64,000 nt of DNA from Nitratireductor mangrovi (GCF_007922615.2 NZ_CP042301.2:3580001-3644000); one strand, 5' to 3'; counted from the stretch's first letter, positions 20,733 to 29,704 are shown. Notes: generated by a model from the letters alone, not told the origin. Numbers and translations: made by a program.

Positions 20733-21107
20733 ATGGCCCAGGTCACGGTCACCATTGACGGAAAGTCGTACCGGATGGCCTGCGACGAGGGCCAGGAAGA
20801 GCATCTGCTCGACCTTGCCCAGCGCTTCGACCGCTATATCGGACACCTCAAGGGCTCGTTCGGCGAGATCGGCGACCATCGGCTGGCCGTCATGGCCGGC
20901 ATCATGGTGATGGACGAACTCTCCGAATTGCAACGCCGCGTGAAAGGGCTGGAAAGTGAGATCGGCACCTTGCGCAAGACCCGTGACGACGCCCTCGTCA
21001 AGGCCGACAAGAACGACGCCGCCCTGATAGGCACGCTGGCCGAGGTCGCCGACCGCATCGAGGCACTGACGACGCGGCTGACCGTCAAGGCACGCGCCGA
21101 GGGCTGA
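20733..21107 (+). CDS. zapA: Cell division protein ZapA
   Basis: A 124-residue ZapA. The N-terminal head shows VTVTIDGKSYRMAC and the family-typical DEGQEEHLLDLAQRFD, followed by a long coiled coil. ZapA forms tetramers that cross-link FtsZ filaments at the division site (family knowledge). It is cytoplasmic and follows DUF4164 in one operon. In many proteobacteria 6S RNA and a 5-formyl-THF cyclo-ligase follow zapA; here gapR follows instead. Confidence 0.9.
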   Translation: MAQVTVTIDGKSYRMACDEGQEEHLLDLAQRFDRYIGHLKGSFGEIGDHRLAVMAGIMVMDELSELQRRVKGLESEIGTLRKTRDDALVKADKNDAALIGTLAEVADRIEALTTRLTVKARAEG

Positions 21108-21248
21108 GCGCCAGCCTCGACCTCAGTATTGGTGCGACGACCGGATTGATCGCGCCCGGCGCTTGACCGGAAAGGGCGACTGGGGCATCCACGCGCCGAC
21201 CCTGGCCGCGACCTCGCGGCGCCGATTCCGAACCAGCCGGAGACCGAC

Positions 21249-21512
21249 ATGGCCGACGAGACCAACGAGCCCACCACCGAGACCGTCGCCGCGGGACAGC
21301 TGCGTGCCTTCATCGAGCGCATCGAGCGCCTCGAGGAGGAAAAGAAGACGATCTCCGACGACATCAAGGAGGTCTACGCGGAGATGAAGGGCTCGGGCTT
21401 CGACACCAAGGCCGTTCGCGCCATCGTCAGGCTGCGCAAGCAGGACCAGGCCGAGCGCCAGGAGCAGGAGGCGATCCTCGACCTTTACAAGGCCGCCCTC
21501 GGTATGGCCTGA
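21249..21512 (+). CDS. gapR: GapR-family (DUF2312) nucleoid protein
   Basis: An 87-residue DUF2312 protein. The motif [18 protein letters not shown] is diagnostic, followed by [17 protein letters not shown] and a C-terminal helix. In Caulobacter the orthologue GapR clamps overtwisted DNA ahead of polymerases and stimulates topoisomerases (family knowledge). It is cytoplasmic and DNA-bound. The gene follows zapA in the same direction after 140 bases. Confidence 0.93.
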   Translation: MADETNEPTTETVAAGQLRAFIERIERLEEEKKTISDDIKEVYAEMKGSGFDTKAVRAIVRLRKQDQAERQEQEAILDLYKAALGMA

Positions 21513-21554
21513 TCGCGACCCGCCGCGTTTGGCCGCCAGCCGGCGTCCCGCCCT

Positions 21555-22559
21555 CTAGCCGACGTCGAGCACGATCTTGCCGATATGATCGCCTTCCTCC
21601 ATGCGTTCATGCGCCCGCCAGGCGTCGCGCAGCGGGAAGATCATGTCCATGACCGGCGCGATGCGGCGCTCGGCAAGCAATGGCCAGACCTCGCGTTCCA
21701 GCGCCGCCGCGATCGCACCCTTGAAATCGACGCTGCGCGGCCTGAGCGTGGATCCGGTGTGAACCAGGCGCTTGACCATCAGCTTCGAGAAATCGGCACT
21801 CGCGACCGGGCCGCCGAGAACGGCGATCTGGACGATGCGTCCGTCGACGGCGGCGGCCTCGTAGTTGCGCCCGACATAATCGCCGGCAACCATGTCGAGG
21901 ATGACGTCAACGCCCTTGCCACCGGTCGCTTCCTTGATGACGGCGACGAAATCCTCCTCGCGATAGTTGATCGCGCGGTCCGCGCCGAGCTCCACGCAGG
22001 CGCTGCATTTGTCAGCCGAGCCGGCGGTCGTGAACACCTCGGCACCGAACGCCTTGGCGAGCTGGATCGCGGTCGTGCCTATCCCGGAGGAGCCGCCGTG
22101 GACGAGAAAGCGCTCGCCTTCTTTCAGCCCGCCGCGCTCGAAGACGTTGTGCCAGACGGTGAAGAAAGTCTCCGGCAGCGCCGCCGCCTCGGTCAGGGTG
22201 AAGCCATGCGGGATCGGCAATGCATTGCTTTCCGGCACCACACAGAATTCCGCGTAGCCGCCACCCGGCGCCAGCGCGCACACCGTGTCGCCGACCGTCC
22301 AGCGTCTCGTGCCTTCGCCGCAGGCGACGACCTCGCCGGCGATTTCCAGCCCCGGCAGGTCCGACGCCCCGGGCGGTGGCGGATAGGCTCCCTTGCGCTG
22401 CAGCACGTCGGGCCGGTTGATGCCGGCGGCGCGAACCCGCACCAGGATTTCGCCCTTTGCCGGTTCCGGCAGCTTGCGCTTTTCGGGTTTCAGCACCATC
22501 GGCCCGCCCGGCTCGGAGATGGCGATCGCGGTCATCGTCTCCGGTAGGTTTTTGGCCAT
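21555..22559 (-). CDS. NAD(P)H-quinone oxidoreductase (zeta-crystallin-like)
   Basis: A 334-residue medium-chain dehydrogenase of the QOR/PIG3 type. It has GroES-like blocks (GINRPDVLQRKGAYPPPPG, PGLEIAGEV) and a Rossmann motif VHGGSSGIGTTAIQLAK. No structural or catalytic zinc cysteine cluster is apparent. It reduces quinones or enals with NAD(P)H in the cytoplasm. I start at 22559 (MAKNLPETM), where AAGGAG precedes; the frame extends upstream only into the shadow of the DUF1192 gene, with which it is divergent. Confidence 0.9.
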   Translation of the reverse strand: MAKNLPETMTAIAISEPGGPMVLKPEKRKLPEPAKGEILVRVRAAGINRPDVLQRKGAYPPPPGASDLPGLEIAGEVVACGEGTRRWTVGDTVCALAPGGGYAEFCVVPESNALPIPHGFTLTEAAALPETFFTVWHNVFERGGLKEGERFLVHGGSSGIGTTAIQLAKAFGAEVFTTAGSADKCSACVELGADRAINYREEDFVAVIKEATGGKGVDVILDMVAGDYVGRNYEAAAVDGRIVQIAVLGGPVASADFSKLMVKRLVHTGSTLRPRSVDFKGAIAAALEREVWPLLAERRIAPVMDMIFPLRDAWRAHERMEEGDHIGKIVLDVG

Positions 22560-22659
22560 GCGCTGTTGCTCCTTCGATTCGTGGAGGCGGGTGAATTGAT
22601 TCTCCGCCAGCATGAAATGTATCCTTTCGGCGAAATCCGGCCAAATACGGGAGCTGGTT

Positions 22660-22854
22660 ATGAGTTTTCCGGACGAGGAATCGCGGGCCAAGACCGTTCC
22701 GCACGAGATCGGGCAGGACCTGTCGCTGCTTTCGGTCGACGAACTGGCGCAGCGCATTGGCGTCCTTCGCGCCGAAATCGACCGCCTCGAAGCTGACATG
22801 AAGGAAAAGGGCTCGACCAAGGCGGCGGCGGAAGCCCTGTTCCGCCGCGGCTGA
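22660..22854 (+). CDS. DUF1192 small protein
   Basis: A 64-residue protein from ATG 22660 behind GGGAG. The segment SLLSVDELAQRIGVLRAEIDRLE is typical of DUF1192, a short coiled-coil family in alphaproteobacteria, often coded beside a quinone oxidoreductase gene as here. The function is unknown. The product is cytoplasmic. Confidence 0.85.
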   Translation: MSFPDEESRAKTVPHEIGQDLSLLSVDELAQRIGVLRAEIDRLEADMKEKGSTKAAAEALFRRG

Positions 22855-22921
22855 ACGCGGATGGCGTCCGCAACCCCTCCGCCACTTTGACAATGTATCC
22901 CGACCGCAAGCGGAGACCGGC

Positions 22922-24232
22922 ATGATCAGGAATTTCGCGCCCATCCTGTCGCTGTTGGGCGGAACCGCCTTTCTGCTGGCGGCGTCCGGTCTGCATGGCC
23001 TGCTTCTGCCCTTGCGCGGCCAGGAAGAAGGGTTCTCGACCGCATCGCTCGGCCTGTTGGGCACGGCGTGGGCCGGCGGCTTCGTTGCCGGCTGCCTGTT
23101 CGCGCCGCGGCTGGTCCGCCGGGTCGGTCACGTCCGCTCATTTGGCGCATTGGCCGCCTCGGCCGCCATCATAGCCCTGTTGACCGGTCTCGTCGTCCAC
23201 GAATACGTCTGGATCGTGCTGCGCGCCTTCACCGGTTTCGCCATGGCCGGCGCCTTCATGGTGATCGAGAGCTGGCTTAACGAACGCGCCACCAACGAGA
23301 ACCGCGGCACCGTTTTCGGCCTCTACATGATGGTCACCTACGCCGCGATCATGGCCGGCCAGATGATGATCGCGCTCGGCGACGTCGCCACGCCGACCTT
23401 CTTCATGGTGACCGGCATCTTCTTCTGCCTTGCCCTGATCCCGACCGCCATCTCCGCCCAGGCCAGCCCGCGACCGCTGCACAGCGTCTCGCTCGACCTC
23501 AAGGGGCTTTACCTCAATTCGCCGGTGGCTTTCGCCGGCTGCATCCTGGTCGGTGTCGCCAACGGCGCCTGGGGCACACTCGGCGCCGTCTATGGCGCCC
23601 GCATCGGCATCTCGACGGCCGAGATCGCGCTGATGATGAGTATCACCGTGATCGCCGGCGCTGCGATGCAGATGCCGGCCGGCCGCATCTCCGACCGCAC
23701 CGATCGCCGCTATGTGCTGGCGGCGGCCTCCTTGGGCGCGGCGCTTTTCGGGCTGGTGATCTTCATTGCCTCGGCCCGCTCCGGCATCGCGGTCATCATC
23801 CTGACCGGTGCCTACGGCGCTCTTGCCTACACGCTCTATTCGATCGCCGTTGCGCATGCCAACGACCACGCCGCGAACGAGGACTTCGTGAAGGTGTCGG
23901 GCGGCCTGCTGCTGCTTTACGGCTTCGGCACCATGATCGGCCCGGTGGTGGGCGCCCTGCTGATGGAGGCGCTGCGACCGGAGAGCCTGTTCCTGTCGAC
24001 GGGCCTCGCCCATCTCGCGCTGGCCGCCTACACACTGCTGCGCATAACCCGCCGCGCTCCGGTGCCGCTCGACGAACGCGAGACCTTCACCACCCACCCG
24101 GCCGAACGTGCGCTGACTCCGGAAGCGTTGCATCTCGATCCGCGCAGCGAGGCCGGCGCCGAGGACATCATGCAGGAGCCGGAACCGGAAACGAACGCAC
24201 CGGACGAGGAAGCGCCACGCGACGGCGGCTGA
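22922..24232 (+). CDS. MFS transporter (YcaD-like)
   Basis: A 436-residue major facilitator with about 12 hydrophobic helices. The first half carries RGQEEGFSTASLGLLGTAWAGGF and RNR/GTVFGLYM-type loops, and the second half has the motif GRISDRTDRR of loop 8-9. The C-terminal 50 residues are a hydrophilic acidic tail. The arrangement resembles the YcaD group of inner-membrane exporters. The substrate is unknown. It follows DUF1192 by 67 bases and may be co-transcribed. Confidence 0.9.
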   Translation: MIRNFAPILSLLGGTAFLLAASGLHGLLLPLRGQEEGFSTASLGLLGTAWAGGFVAGCLFAPRLVRRVGHVRSFGALAASAAIIALLTGLVVHEYVWIVLRAFTGFAMAGAFMVIESWLNERATNENRGTVFGLYMMVTYAAIMAGQMMIALGDVATPTFFMVTGIFFCLALIPTAISAQASPRPLHSVSLDLKGLYLNSPVAFAGCILVGVANGAWGTLGAVYGARIGISTAEIALMMSITVIAGAAMQMPAGRISDRTDRRYVLAAASLGAALFGLVIFIASARSGIAVIILTGAYGALAYTLYSIAVAHANDHAANEDFVKVSGGLLLLYGFGTMIGPVVGALLMEALRPESLFLSTGLAHLALAAYTLLRITRRAPVPLDERETFTTHPAERALTPEALHLDPRSEAGAEDIMQEPEPETNAPDEEAPRDGG

Positions 24233-24367
24233 CCGGTTGGCTGACCAATGCCGGTCGACTCTGTCGGTCCGACGCGAAGTCATCAACGCGGCAATGGTTA
24301 TCCGGACCGGTCCCGGCCTCGGAATAGCGGTTTCCCCTTTCCGCGTAATTGATCTAACGTCGCCGCG

Positions 24368-24631
24368 ATGAGTTCCGCCGACCCCTTTACCGCCATCGCC
24401 GACGCCAACAGGCGCCACCTTCTCGAAGAGCTTCGGCGTGGGCCGAAAACGGTGAACCAGCTTGCCGCCGGGCTGCCCGTCTCGCGGCCTGCGGTTTCAC
24501 AACATCTCAAGGTGCTGCTCGACGCAGGACTGGTCGTCGCGCGCGCCCAGGGCACACGTCGTCTCTACGCCGTCAATGACGGCGGCTTCCTGAAACTCAA
24601 TATCTGGCTTGACCAGTTCTGGCGCGAGTGA
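24368..24631 (+). CDS. ArsR-family HTH regulator
   Basis: An 87-residue winged-helix protein. The recognition region is PVSRPAVSQHLKVLLDAGLV and the wing is GTRRLYAV. No metal-binding cysteine motif is visible, so it is not a metal sensor of the ArsR/SmtB type. This subgroup is normally followed by an SRPBCC (AHSA1) gene that it controls, but none is present here. The next gene is on the other strand. It may regulate itself or the MFS gene upstream. Confidence 0.88.
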   Translation: MSSADPFTAIADANRRHLLEELRRGPKTVNQLAAGLPVSRPAVSQHLKVLLDAGLVVARAQGTRRLYAVNDGGFLKLNIWLDQFWRE

Positions 24632-24670
24632 GCCGCCGCGGCTCACCTCGCCCGGGTCGAAGCTGTCTGG

Positions 24671-24847
24671 TCAGTGCCTCGTGGGCACGGTCAGCTTTTC
24701 GATCTCATCCTTGAGCGCCAGCTTGCGACGCTTGAGGCGGTTGATTTCCAAAGTATCGACTGACGGGTGGGTCAGCGCGTCGTCGATTTCGCGTTCGAGT
24801 TCACCATGCTTGCGCCGCAATTCCTCAAGATGGGATGCTAGAGACAT
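24671..24847 (-). CDS. DUF465 (YdcH-like) small coiled-coil protein
   Basis: A 58-residue protein, nearly all helix: HLEELRRKHGELEREIDD then a Pro turn, then INRLKRRKLALKDEIEKL. This helix-turn-helix hairpin with a KxxKLxLKDxI end is the DUF465 pattern. I choose ATG 24847 because GGAAGGG lies about nine bases upstream; an ATG at 24856 has no spacing for it. Function unknown. It is divergent from a second DUF465 gene at 25067. Confidence 0.85.
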   Translation of the reverse strand: MSLASHLEELRRKHGELEREIDDALTHPSVDTLEINRLKRRKLALKDEIEKLTVPTRH

Positions 24848-25066
24848 CAGTGCCATTCCCTTCCATCGTTTCCTCGAAGCGTTGCCGCGGGCCGCTCGCA
24901 AAAGCGACTCGTGACATTGCGATGACAGTGTGCCACCACTTTCCGGGCAAGTCGAATGGCGGGTGGTAGCATTTTCTGAAAGGCCGAAATGTGCTATAGG
25001 CCCGACAGCGATGCAGCACCCGTCGGACCCGCTTCAGGGCGGGCTGCAGCGCCGGGGAATCTTTGA

Positions 25067-25270
25067 ATGGCAGATCAGGACCAAGCCGAAATTCGTCTCG
25101 AATTTGCGCGCTTGAAACAGGAACATGCGGATTTTGACGTCGCCATCAACGCCATGATCGCCACCGGCTGCGATCCCCTCCAGGTCCAGCGCATGAAGAA
25201 GAAAAAGCTGTCGATCAAGGATCGTCTGCGCGAACTCGAAGACCGCATCATCCCCGATATCATCGCCTGA
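25067..25270 (+). CDS. DUF465 (YdcH-like) small coiled-coil protein
   Basis: A 67-residue paralogue of the preceding gene. It has FARLKQEHADFDVAINAM, a turn at GCDP, and MKKKKLSIKDRLRELEDRIIPDI. The first half is longer than in the neighbour, and the C-terminus ends in PDIIA. Cytoplasmic; function unknown. It lies 83 bases upstream of purE and could be the first gene of that transcript. Confidence 0.87.
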   Translation: MADQDQAEIRLEFARLKQEHADFDVAINAMIATGCDPLQVQRMKKKKLSIKDRLRELEDRIIPDIIA

Positions 25271-25353
25271 CAGCGCAGCACTCGCCTGCCGCGCTTGCGG
25301 CTCCGGTCCAATTCCGCTAAGGCGCCTCATCCTTGGCAGGGCAGGACGGATTC

Positions 25354-25851
25354 TTGGCCGATCAGAGCGCCGATGTCGCCATCATCATGGGCAGCCAGTC
25401 CGACTGGCCGACCATGCGCCATGCCGCCGACACGCTCGACAGGCTGGGCGTCGCCCATGAGGCGTTGATCGTTTCAGCCCACCGTACGCCGGAGCGGCTT
25501 TACGAATTCGCCCGTTCCGCGCGCGACAAGGGCTACAAGGTGATCATCGCCGGCGCCGGCGGCGCCGCCCACCTGCCGGGCATGACGGCGGCGCTCACGC
25601 CACTGCCGGTCTTCGGCGTTCCCGTTGAATCGAAAGCGCTTTCGGGACAGGACTCACTGCTCTCGATCGTCCAGATGCCGGCCGGCATCCCGGTCGGCAC
25701 GCTGGCGATCGGGCGTTCCGGCGCCGTCAATGCCGCCCTCCTCGCCGCCGCCGTGCTGGCCCTCGGCGACGCCGCCCTTGCCCAACGGCTCGACCGTTTC
25801 CGCGCCGAGCAGACCGACGCGGTGGCGCCGGCGCCGACCGACGAGACATGA
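25354..25851 (+). CDS. purE: 5-(carboxyamino)imidazole ribonucleotide mutase
   Basis: About 165 residues. The class I PurE signatures are [12 protein letters not shown] and [10 protein letters not shown] with the catalytic His, plus [12 protein letters not shown]. It moves the carboxylate of N5-CAIR to give CAIR in purine synthesis. No ATG is available at the family N-terminus; a TTG at 25354 has GGACGGA just upstream, and another TTG at 25333 is an alternative. The stop overlaps purK by four bases (ATGA), so the pair is translationally coupled. Confidence 0.93.
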   Translation: MADQSADVAIIMGSQSDWPTMRHAADTLDRLGVAHEALIVSAHRTPERLYEFARSARDKGYKVIIAGAGGAAHLPGMTAALTPLPVFGVPVESKALSGQDSLLSIVQMPAGIPVGTLAIGRSGAVNAALLAAAVLALGDAALAQRLDRFRAEQTDAVAPAPTDET

Positions 25852-26936
25852 AGAAGCCGCTCGCGCCCGGCGCGACGATAGGCATCATCGGCGGCGGCCA
25901 GCTCGGCCGCATGCTGGCGGCAGCCGCCGGTCGGCTCGGCTACGGTGCCGTTATCCTCGAACCCCAGGCCGACTGCCCGGCGGCCCAGCTCGCCTCCAGC
26001 CAGATCGTCGCCGCCTATGACGACCATGCGGCGCTGACCACGCTTGCCGCCCGCTGCGACGTGGTCACCTACGAGTTCGAAAACGTTCCCGTCGGCGCCG
26101 CCCGTCACCTTGCCGATCATGTGCCGGTGTTCCCGCCGCCGCGCGCGCTGGAGGTGGCCCAGGACCGGCTGGTCGAGAAACGTTTCCTCACCGAGGCGGG
26201 GATATCCACAGCCCGCCACTTTTCTGTGGACAGCGATGCCGACCTCGCCGCGGCCCTCGCCGAAACCGGCGGCTGCGGCGTCCTGAAGACCCGCCGCCTT
26301 GGCTATGACGGCAAGGGCCAGCGTGTCTTCCGCAACGCGTCGCCCGCCGATGCCGAAGGCGTCTTCGCCGCCATGGGCGGCGTGCCGCTGATCCTCGAGG
26401 CGTTCGTCGATTTCTCGGCCGAGTTCTCCGTCATCGCCGCCCGCGGCCTGAACGGCGAAACCGCCACCTACGAGGCGGCGCGCAACGAGCATCGCGACGG
26501 CATACTGCGCCGCTCCGTGGTCCCCTCTGGCCTCGACCCGGCGACGCTGGCCTCCGCCCGCGACGCCACCGTGGCCCTGCTTGAGGCGCTCGGCTATGTC
26601 GGCGTCATCGGCGTCGAGTTCTTCGCGCTCCCCGCCGGCGGTTTCCTCGCCAACGAATTCGCCCCGCGCGTCCACAATTCCGGGCACTGGACCGAAGCCG
26701 CCTGCGACGTCTCCCAGTTCGAACAGCACATCCGCGCCGTCGCCGGCCTGCCGCTTGGCGATCCGGCGCGCCATTCCGACGCTGTGATGGAAAACCTGAT
26801 CGGCGACGAGGTCGCCAAAGCCACCGCGCTGCTGGCCGAGCCGCGGCTGCTGCTCAATCTCTACGGCAAGCACGAGACCCGCCCAGGCCGCAAGATGGGC
26901 CATTTCACTCGGCTTTCGACGCCGCCACACTCCTGA
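25848..26936 (+). CDS. purK: 5-(carboxyamino)imidazole ribonucleotide synthase
   Basis: A 362-residue ATP-grasp enzyme. It opens with [14 protein letters not shown], has the purine-family FENVP motif, and ends with the ATP-grasp Glu/Asn residues in [14 protein letters not shown]. It makes N5-CAIR from AIR, ATP and bicarbonate, the substrate of PurE. It overlaps purE by four bases. Confidence 0.96.
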   Translation: MKKPLAPGATIGIIGGGQLGRMLAAAAGRLGYGAVILEPQADCPAAQLASSQIVAAYDDHAALTTLAARCDVVTYEFENVPVGAARHLADHVPVFPPPRALEVAQDRLVEKRFLTEAGISTARHFSVDSDADLAAALAETGGCGVLKTRRLGYDGKGQRVFRNASPADAEGVFAAMGGVPLILEAFVDFSAEFSVIAARGLNGETATYEAARNEHRDGILRRSVVPSGLDPATLASARDATVALLEALGYVGVIGVEFFALPAGGFLANEFAPRVHNSGHWTEAACDVSQFEQHIRAVAGLPLGDPARHSDAVMENLIGDEVAKATALLAEPRLLLNLYGKHETRPGRKMGHFTRLSTPPHS

Positions 26937-27049
26937 GCGCGGTTGACATCGTCCCGTCACATCGTCTATTCAGCCGCCAAGTTTGCGGCGCGCCCTCTGG
27001 CGCGCCTTTCATGTTGGGCCCGCGCGGCCAACATCGACGGGTCAGGACA

Positions 27050-27175
27050 ATGAAGATCAAGAACTCGCTCAAGGCCTTGAAGAGCCGTCACCGCGACAAC
27101 CGCATGGTTCGCCGCAAGGGCCGCATCTACATCATCAACAAGGCCAATCCGCGCTTCAAGGCCCGCCAGGGCTAG
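27050..27175 (+). CDS. rpmJ: 50S ribosomal protein L36 (zinc-free form)
   Basis: A 41-residue basic protein starting at ATG 27050 with CAGGA upstream. The sequence [14 protein letters not shown]...[16 protein letters not shown] is the long, cysteine-free L36 typical of proteobacterial C-minus paralogues. It binds 23S rRNA in the large subunit. It is too short for most ORF searches. Confidence 0.93.
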   Translation: MKIKNSLKALKSRHRDNRMVRRKGRIYIINKANPRFKARQG

Positions 27176-27243
27176 GGGCCGCACGCGCCGCTTCACGGCA
27201 AATTCAGTTTGACGTTCCGCGATCGGCAGCTAGGCTTCCGGTC

Positions 27244-27828
27244 ATGCGGAACGTTTTGCGATTCGTGCTCCCGTTCCTGGTCGCCCTTGGCGCCGCCCAG
27301 GCCTTCGCCGCGCCGGCCGACGGCGAAAAGCCGGCCGCGCAGGACGATGCCGCCCGGATCGACACCCTCTTCGGCGAATTGAAGCGCGAGCGCAACGAAA
27401 AGGCCGCGCAGCGCATCGCCGACCGCATCTGGCAGGAATGGATGAAGTCGGGCTCCGCCTCGATCGACCTGATGATGCAATGGTCGAACGAGGCCACCCA
27501 GAAGAAGGAATTTTCCGTCGCGCTCGATTTCCTCGACCAGATCGTGCTGCTTCAGCCCGGCTACGCCGAGGGCTGGAATCGCCGCGCCACCGTGCATTTC
27601 ATGATGGACAGCTATTCCAAGTCGATGGCCGACATCGAGCGCACCTTGCGCCTCGAGCCGCGCCATTTCGGCGCGCTGTCCGGCATGGGCGCCATCCTCA
27701 AGGCCACCGGCCGCAAGCACCTCGCCCTCAACGCCTATGAGCGCGTGCTCGACATCTACCCGATGATGCGCAACGCGCAGACCGAGGTCGTCAATCTGAC
27801 AGAAGAACTGGCCGGCGAAGGTATTTGA
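27244..27828 (+). CDS. Periplasmic TPR-repeat protein
   Basis: A 194-residue protein from ATG 27244. Residues 1-22 are a signal peptide ending at AFA-AP. The rest is helical with at least two TPR-like units: FSVALDFLDQIVLLQPGYAEGWNRRATVHF, and the next with SMADIERTLRLEPRHFGAL, then a third weaker unit. TPR proteins mediate protein-protein contact; the partner is not known. It lies upstream of the alpha/beta hydrolase in the same direction. Confidence 0.85.
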   Translation: MRNVLRFVLPFLVALGAAQAFAAPADGEKPAAQDDAARIDTLFGELKRERNEKAAQRIADRIWQEWMKSGSASIDLMMQWSNEATQKKEFSVALDFLDQIVLLQPGYAEGWNRRATVHFMMDSYSKSMADIERTLRLEPRHFGALSGMGAILKATGRKHLALNAYERVLDIYPMMRNAQTEVVNLTEELAGEGI

Positions 27829-27889
27829 GCCGTCCGCCGTCCCCGCCCTCGCGGCCACACCCCGTTTCGCAACCTCGCCCGGCTTCCGC

Positions 27890-28963
27890 ATGAACCTCGC
27901 CTACGCGTTCGCAGCGTTCCTTCTTGCCCTGGTGCTTGTGCTGGTCGGCGTCACCCGCGTCGGCGCCTGGCTGATCGAGCGCCGCCACCCGCCCTCGGGC
28001 AGTTTCGCCACCGTCAACGACACCCGCCTGCATTACGTGCATGTGCCCGCCGGCGACGACGCCGACCTGCCGCCGCTGGTCTTCATCCACGGCGCCAGCG
28101 GCAACCTGCTCGATCCAATGCTGCCGCTGCGGCCGCTGCTCGAAGGCCGCGCCGAACTGCTTTTCGTCGACCGCCCCGGCCATGGCTGGTCAGGGCGCGG
28201 CCCGGCGGCAAACGGCCGCCCCGACGGTCAGGCGGCAACGGTCGCCGCGCTGATGGACGAACTCGGCATCGAGGACGCGATCATCGTCGGCCATTCCTTC
28301 GGCGGCGCGATCGCCGCCACCTTCGCGCTCGAACAGCCCGCCAGGACCCGCGGCGTGGTGCTGCTTGCCGCCGTCTCGCATCCCTGGCCGGGCGGCGAAA
28401 CTTCCTGGTATTACGAACTCACCGCGACGCCGCTGATCGGCCCGCTCTTTTCGGAGACGCTCGCCTATCCCGGCGGCGCCCTGCGCATGGCCGCCGCCTC
28501 GGCCTGCGTCTTTGCGCCCAACCGGCTGCCCGAGGCTTATGACCGCAACGCGGCGATCGCCCTCGTGCTCAGGCCGGCGGCCTTCCGCGCCAATTCCCGC
28601 GACGTCGCCGGCCTCTACGACTATGTGAAGACCGTCGCGCCGCGTTATGGCGAGATTTCCGCACCCACGGTCGTCATTTCCGGCACCCGCGACACGGTGG
28701 TCTACGAGGAGATCCATTCGACGGGTCTCGGCCGCGACATCCCCGGCGCCGAACTGGTCTGGGTCAAGAATCTCGGCCACAAGCCGGACTGGATCGTCCC
28801 CGACCTTGCCGTCGCCGCCATCGAGAAGGCCGCCGGCAAAAACCGCGATCTTCAGGCGCTCGCCCGCGCGGTCGAAGCCCGCATCGCCGGCGATGCCTTC
28901 GGCCCGATCGCAAACTGCCCCGACGAAAAGCCCGACCCGAGCGCGATGGCCGCGGGGGGTTAG
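27890..28963 (+). CDS. Alpha/beta-fold hydrolase, membrane-anchored
   Basis: A 357-residue hydrolase. An N-terminal hydrophobic segment (residues 4-25) is a signal anchor. The fold shows VFIHGASGN for the oxyanion hole, GHSFGG with the nucleophilic serine near 145, and NLGHKPDW with the likely catalytic His. The substrate is unknown: esterases, lipases and epoxide hydrolases share the fold. A terminator hairpin follows directly, marking the boundary with the AT-richer island. Confidence 0.88.
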   Translation: MNLAYAFAAFLLALVLVLVGVTRVGAWLIERRHPPSGSFATVNDTRLHYVHVPAGDDADLPPLVFIHGASGNLLDPMLPLRPLLEGRAELLFVDRPGHGWSGRGPAANGRPDGQAATVAALMDELGIEDAIIVGHSFGGAIAATFALEQPARTRGVVLLAAVSHPWPGGETSWYYELTATPLIGPLFSETLAYPGGALRMAAASACVFAPNRLPEAYDRNAAIALVLRPAAFRANSRDVAGLYDYVKTVAPRYGEISAPTVVISGTRDTVVYEEIHSTGLGRDIPGAELVWVKNLGHKPDWIVPDLAVAAIEKAAGKNRDLQALARAVEARIAGDAFGPIANCPDEKPDPSAMAAGG

Positions 28964-28970
28964 GGTTGCG

Positions 28971-28992
28971 ACCGGCTTTACGAGCCGGTTTT
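28971..28992 (+). terminator. Rho-independent terminator after the hydrolase gene
   Basis: ACCGGCT and AGCCGGT form a 7-base stem with a TTACG loop, followed by TTTT. It lies 8 bases past the stop codon at 28963. Confidence 0.75.
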
Positions 28993-29132
28993 GCCGGCGG
29001 GCATCACACTGGCACGGGGTGTTTCGTTTCCCATCGCGCACCCGGAATTCCGCTATCACGTGGCATTTAGCAGGTTGGGAGGACAGGGAAATTTGCTAAG
29101 GATTGATCGATTGACTCTAGAGCGACTGACTA

Positions 29133-29288
29133 ATGATCTACCTAACACTGACCGCAGCAGCGCTCGTTCTTTTTGTCCTGATCTTAATTGTCCTAGGCAT
29201 CCGATCCCGCAAGAAGGGGATCGGCTATAGTGATGTATTATTGAAAAGAATATGCCTTGGGCTTCGACAAAATAGAAAAACAAAATGA
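29133..29288 (+). CDS. Small single-span membrane protein (51 aa)
   Basis: The ATG at 29133 opens 51 codons. Residues 4-23 are a strong hydrophobic helix (Leu/Val/Ile/Ala), followed by a basic stretch RSRKKG and a Lys/Arg-rich tail, so a membrane anchor with a cytoplasmic tail is expected. No clear Shine-Dalgarno is seen. It overlaps the start of the next frame (29257), suggesting coupling. No family is recognised. Confidence 0.45.
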   Translation: MIYLTLTAAALVLFVLILIVLGIRSRKKGIGYSDVLLKRICLGLRQNRKTK

Positions 29289-29529
29289 CTATGTGGAAAT
29301 ACTAAATAATAATATGTCCATGATAGCCAAAATTATCTTCGAGAACGATAACCTATTGGCCGCACTTCATGACGAAAAGCTACGCCATGCATTGCTTGGC
29401 GAAAAAGATGACAGTACTCCCTCTGCCGCGATATGTTTGGACGATGAGCGAAGCATAGACAACCTAGCGCGGCATATCGCGACAGCATATGACAAAGGTA
29501 AGCTGCGCCTTAGATTTCCATTCCGATGA
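29257..29529 (+). CDS. Hypothetical protein in the AT-rich island
   Basis: Up to 90 residues if started at TTG 29257; an ATG at 29314 gives about 71. The sequence is acidic and helical (NLLAALHDEKLRHALLGEKDD). No motif is recognised. The 3' end overlaps another short frame (29489-29683) in a different phase, so the two may be pieces of one frameshifted gene. Confidence 0.35.
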   Translation: MGFDKIEKQNDYVEILNNNMSMIAKIIFENDNLLAALHDEKLRHALLGEKDDSTPSAAICLDDERSIDNLARHIATAYDKGKLRLRFPFR

Positions 29530-29683
29530 TGATGCAACCGACGTGTTCTATGGTTCTAAACTCCCTGAGGTTTTCATCGAAGGGCCGGCGATTTGGACGC
29601 GCCTGCCGAAGACGCAATATCATGCCGTTGCCAACATCGTCGTGATGTGCATTCGCTTGGGCAAGGGCAAGTCGACCGGGTAG
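29489..29683 (+). CDS. Hypothetical ORF, possibly the second half of a broken gene
   Basis: Sixty-four residues in the +1 phase relative to the ORF at 29257, overlapping it by about 40 bases. The stretch DVFYGSKLPEVFIEGPAIW looks like folded protein rather than shadow. It lacks a ribosome-binding site. Either it is a separate small gene or the continuation of the previous frame after an indel. Confidence 0.25.
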   Translation: MTKVSCALDFHSDDDATDVFYGSKLPEVFIEGPAIWTRLPKTQYHAVANIVVMCIRLGKGKSTG

Positions 29684-29704
29684 GTGGTTTAGAACGTGGT
29701 CCAT

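Noticed and set aside
21108..21248. Possible 6S RNA after zapA
   Set aside because: I cannot find a long interrupted hairpin with a central bubble here; not enough to report.
22560..22820. Upstream extension of the quinone oxidoreductase ORF
   Set aside because: It is the antisense shadow of the DUF1192 gene; AAGGAG before 22559 marks the true start.
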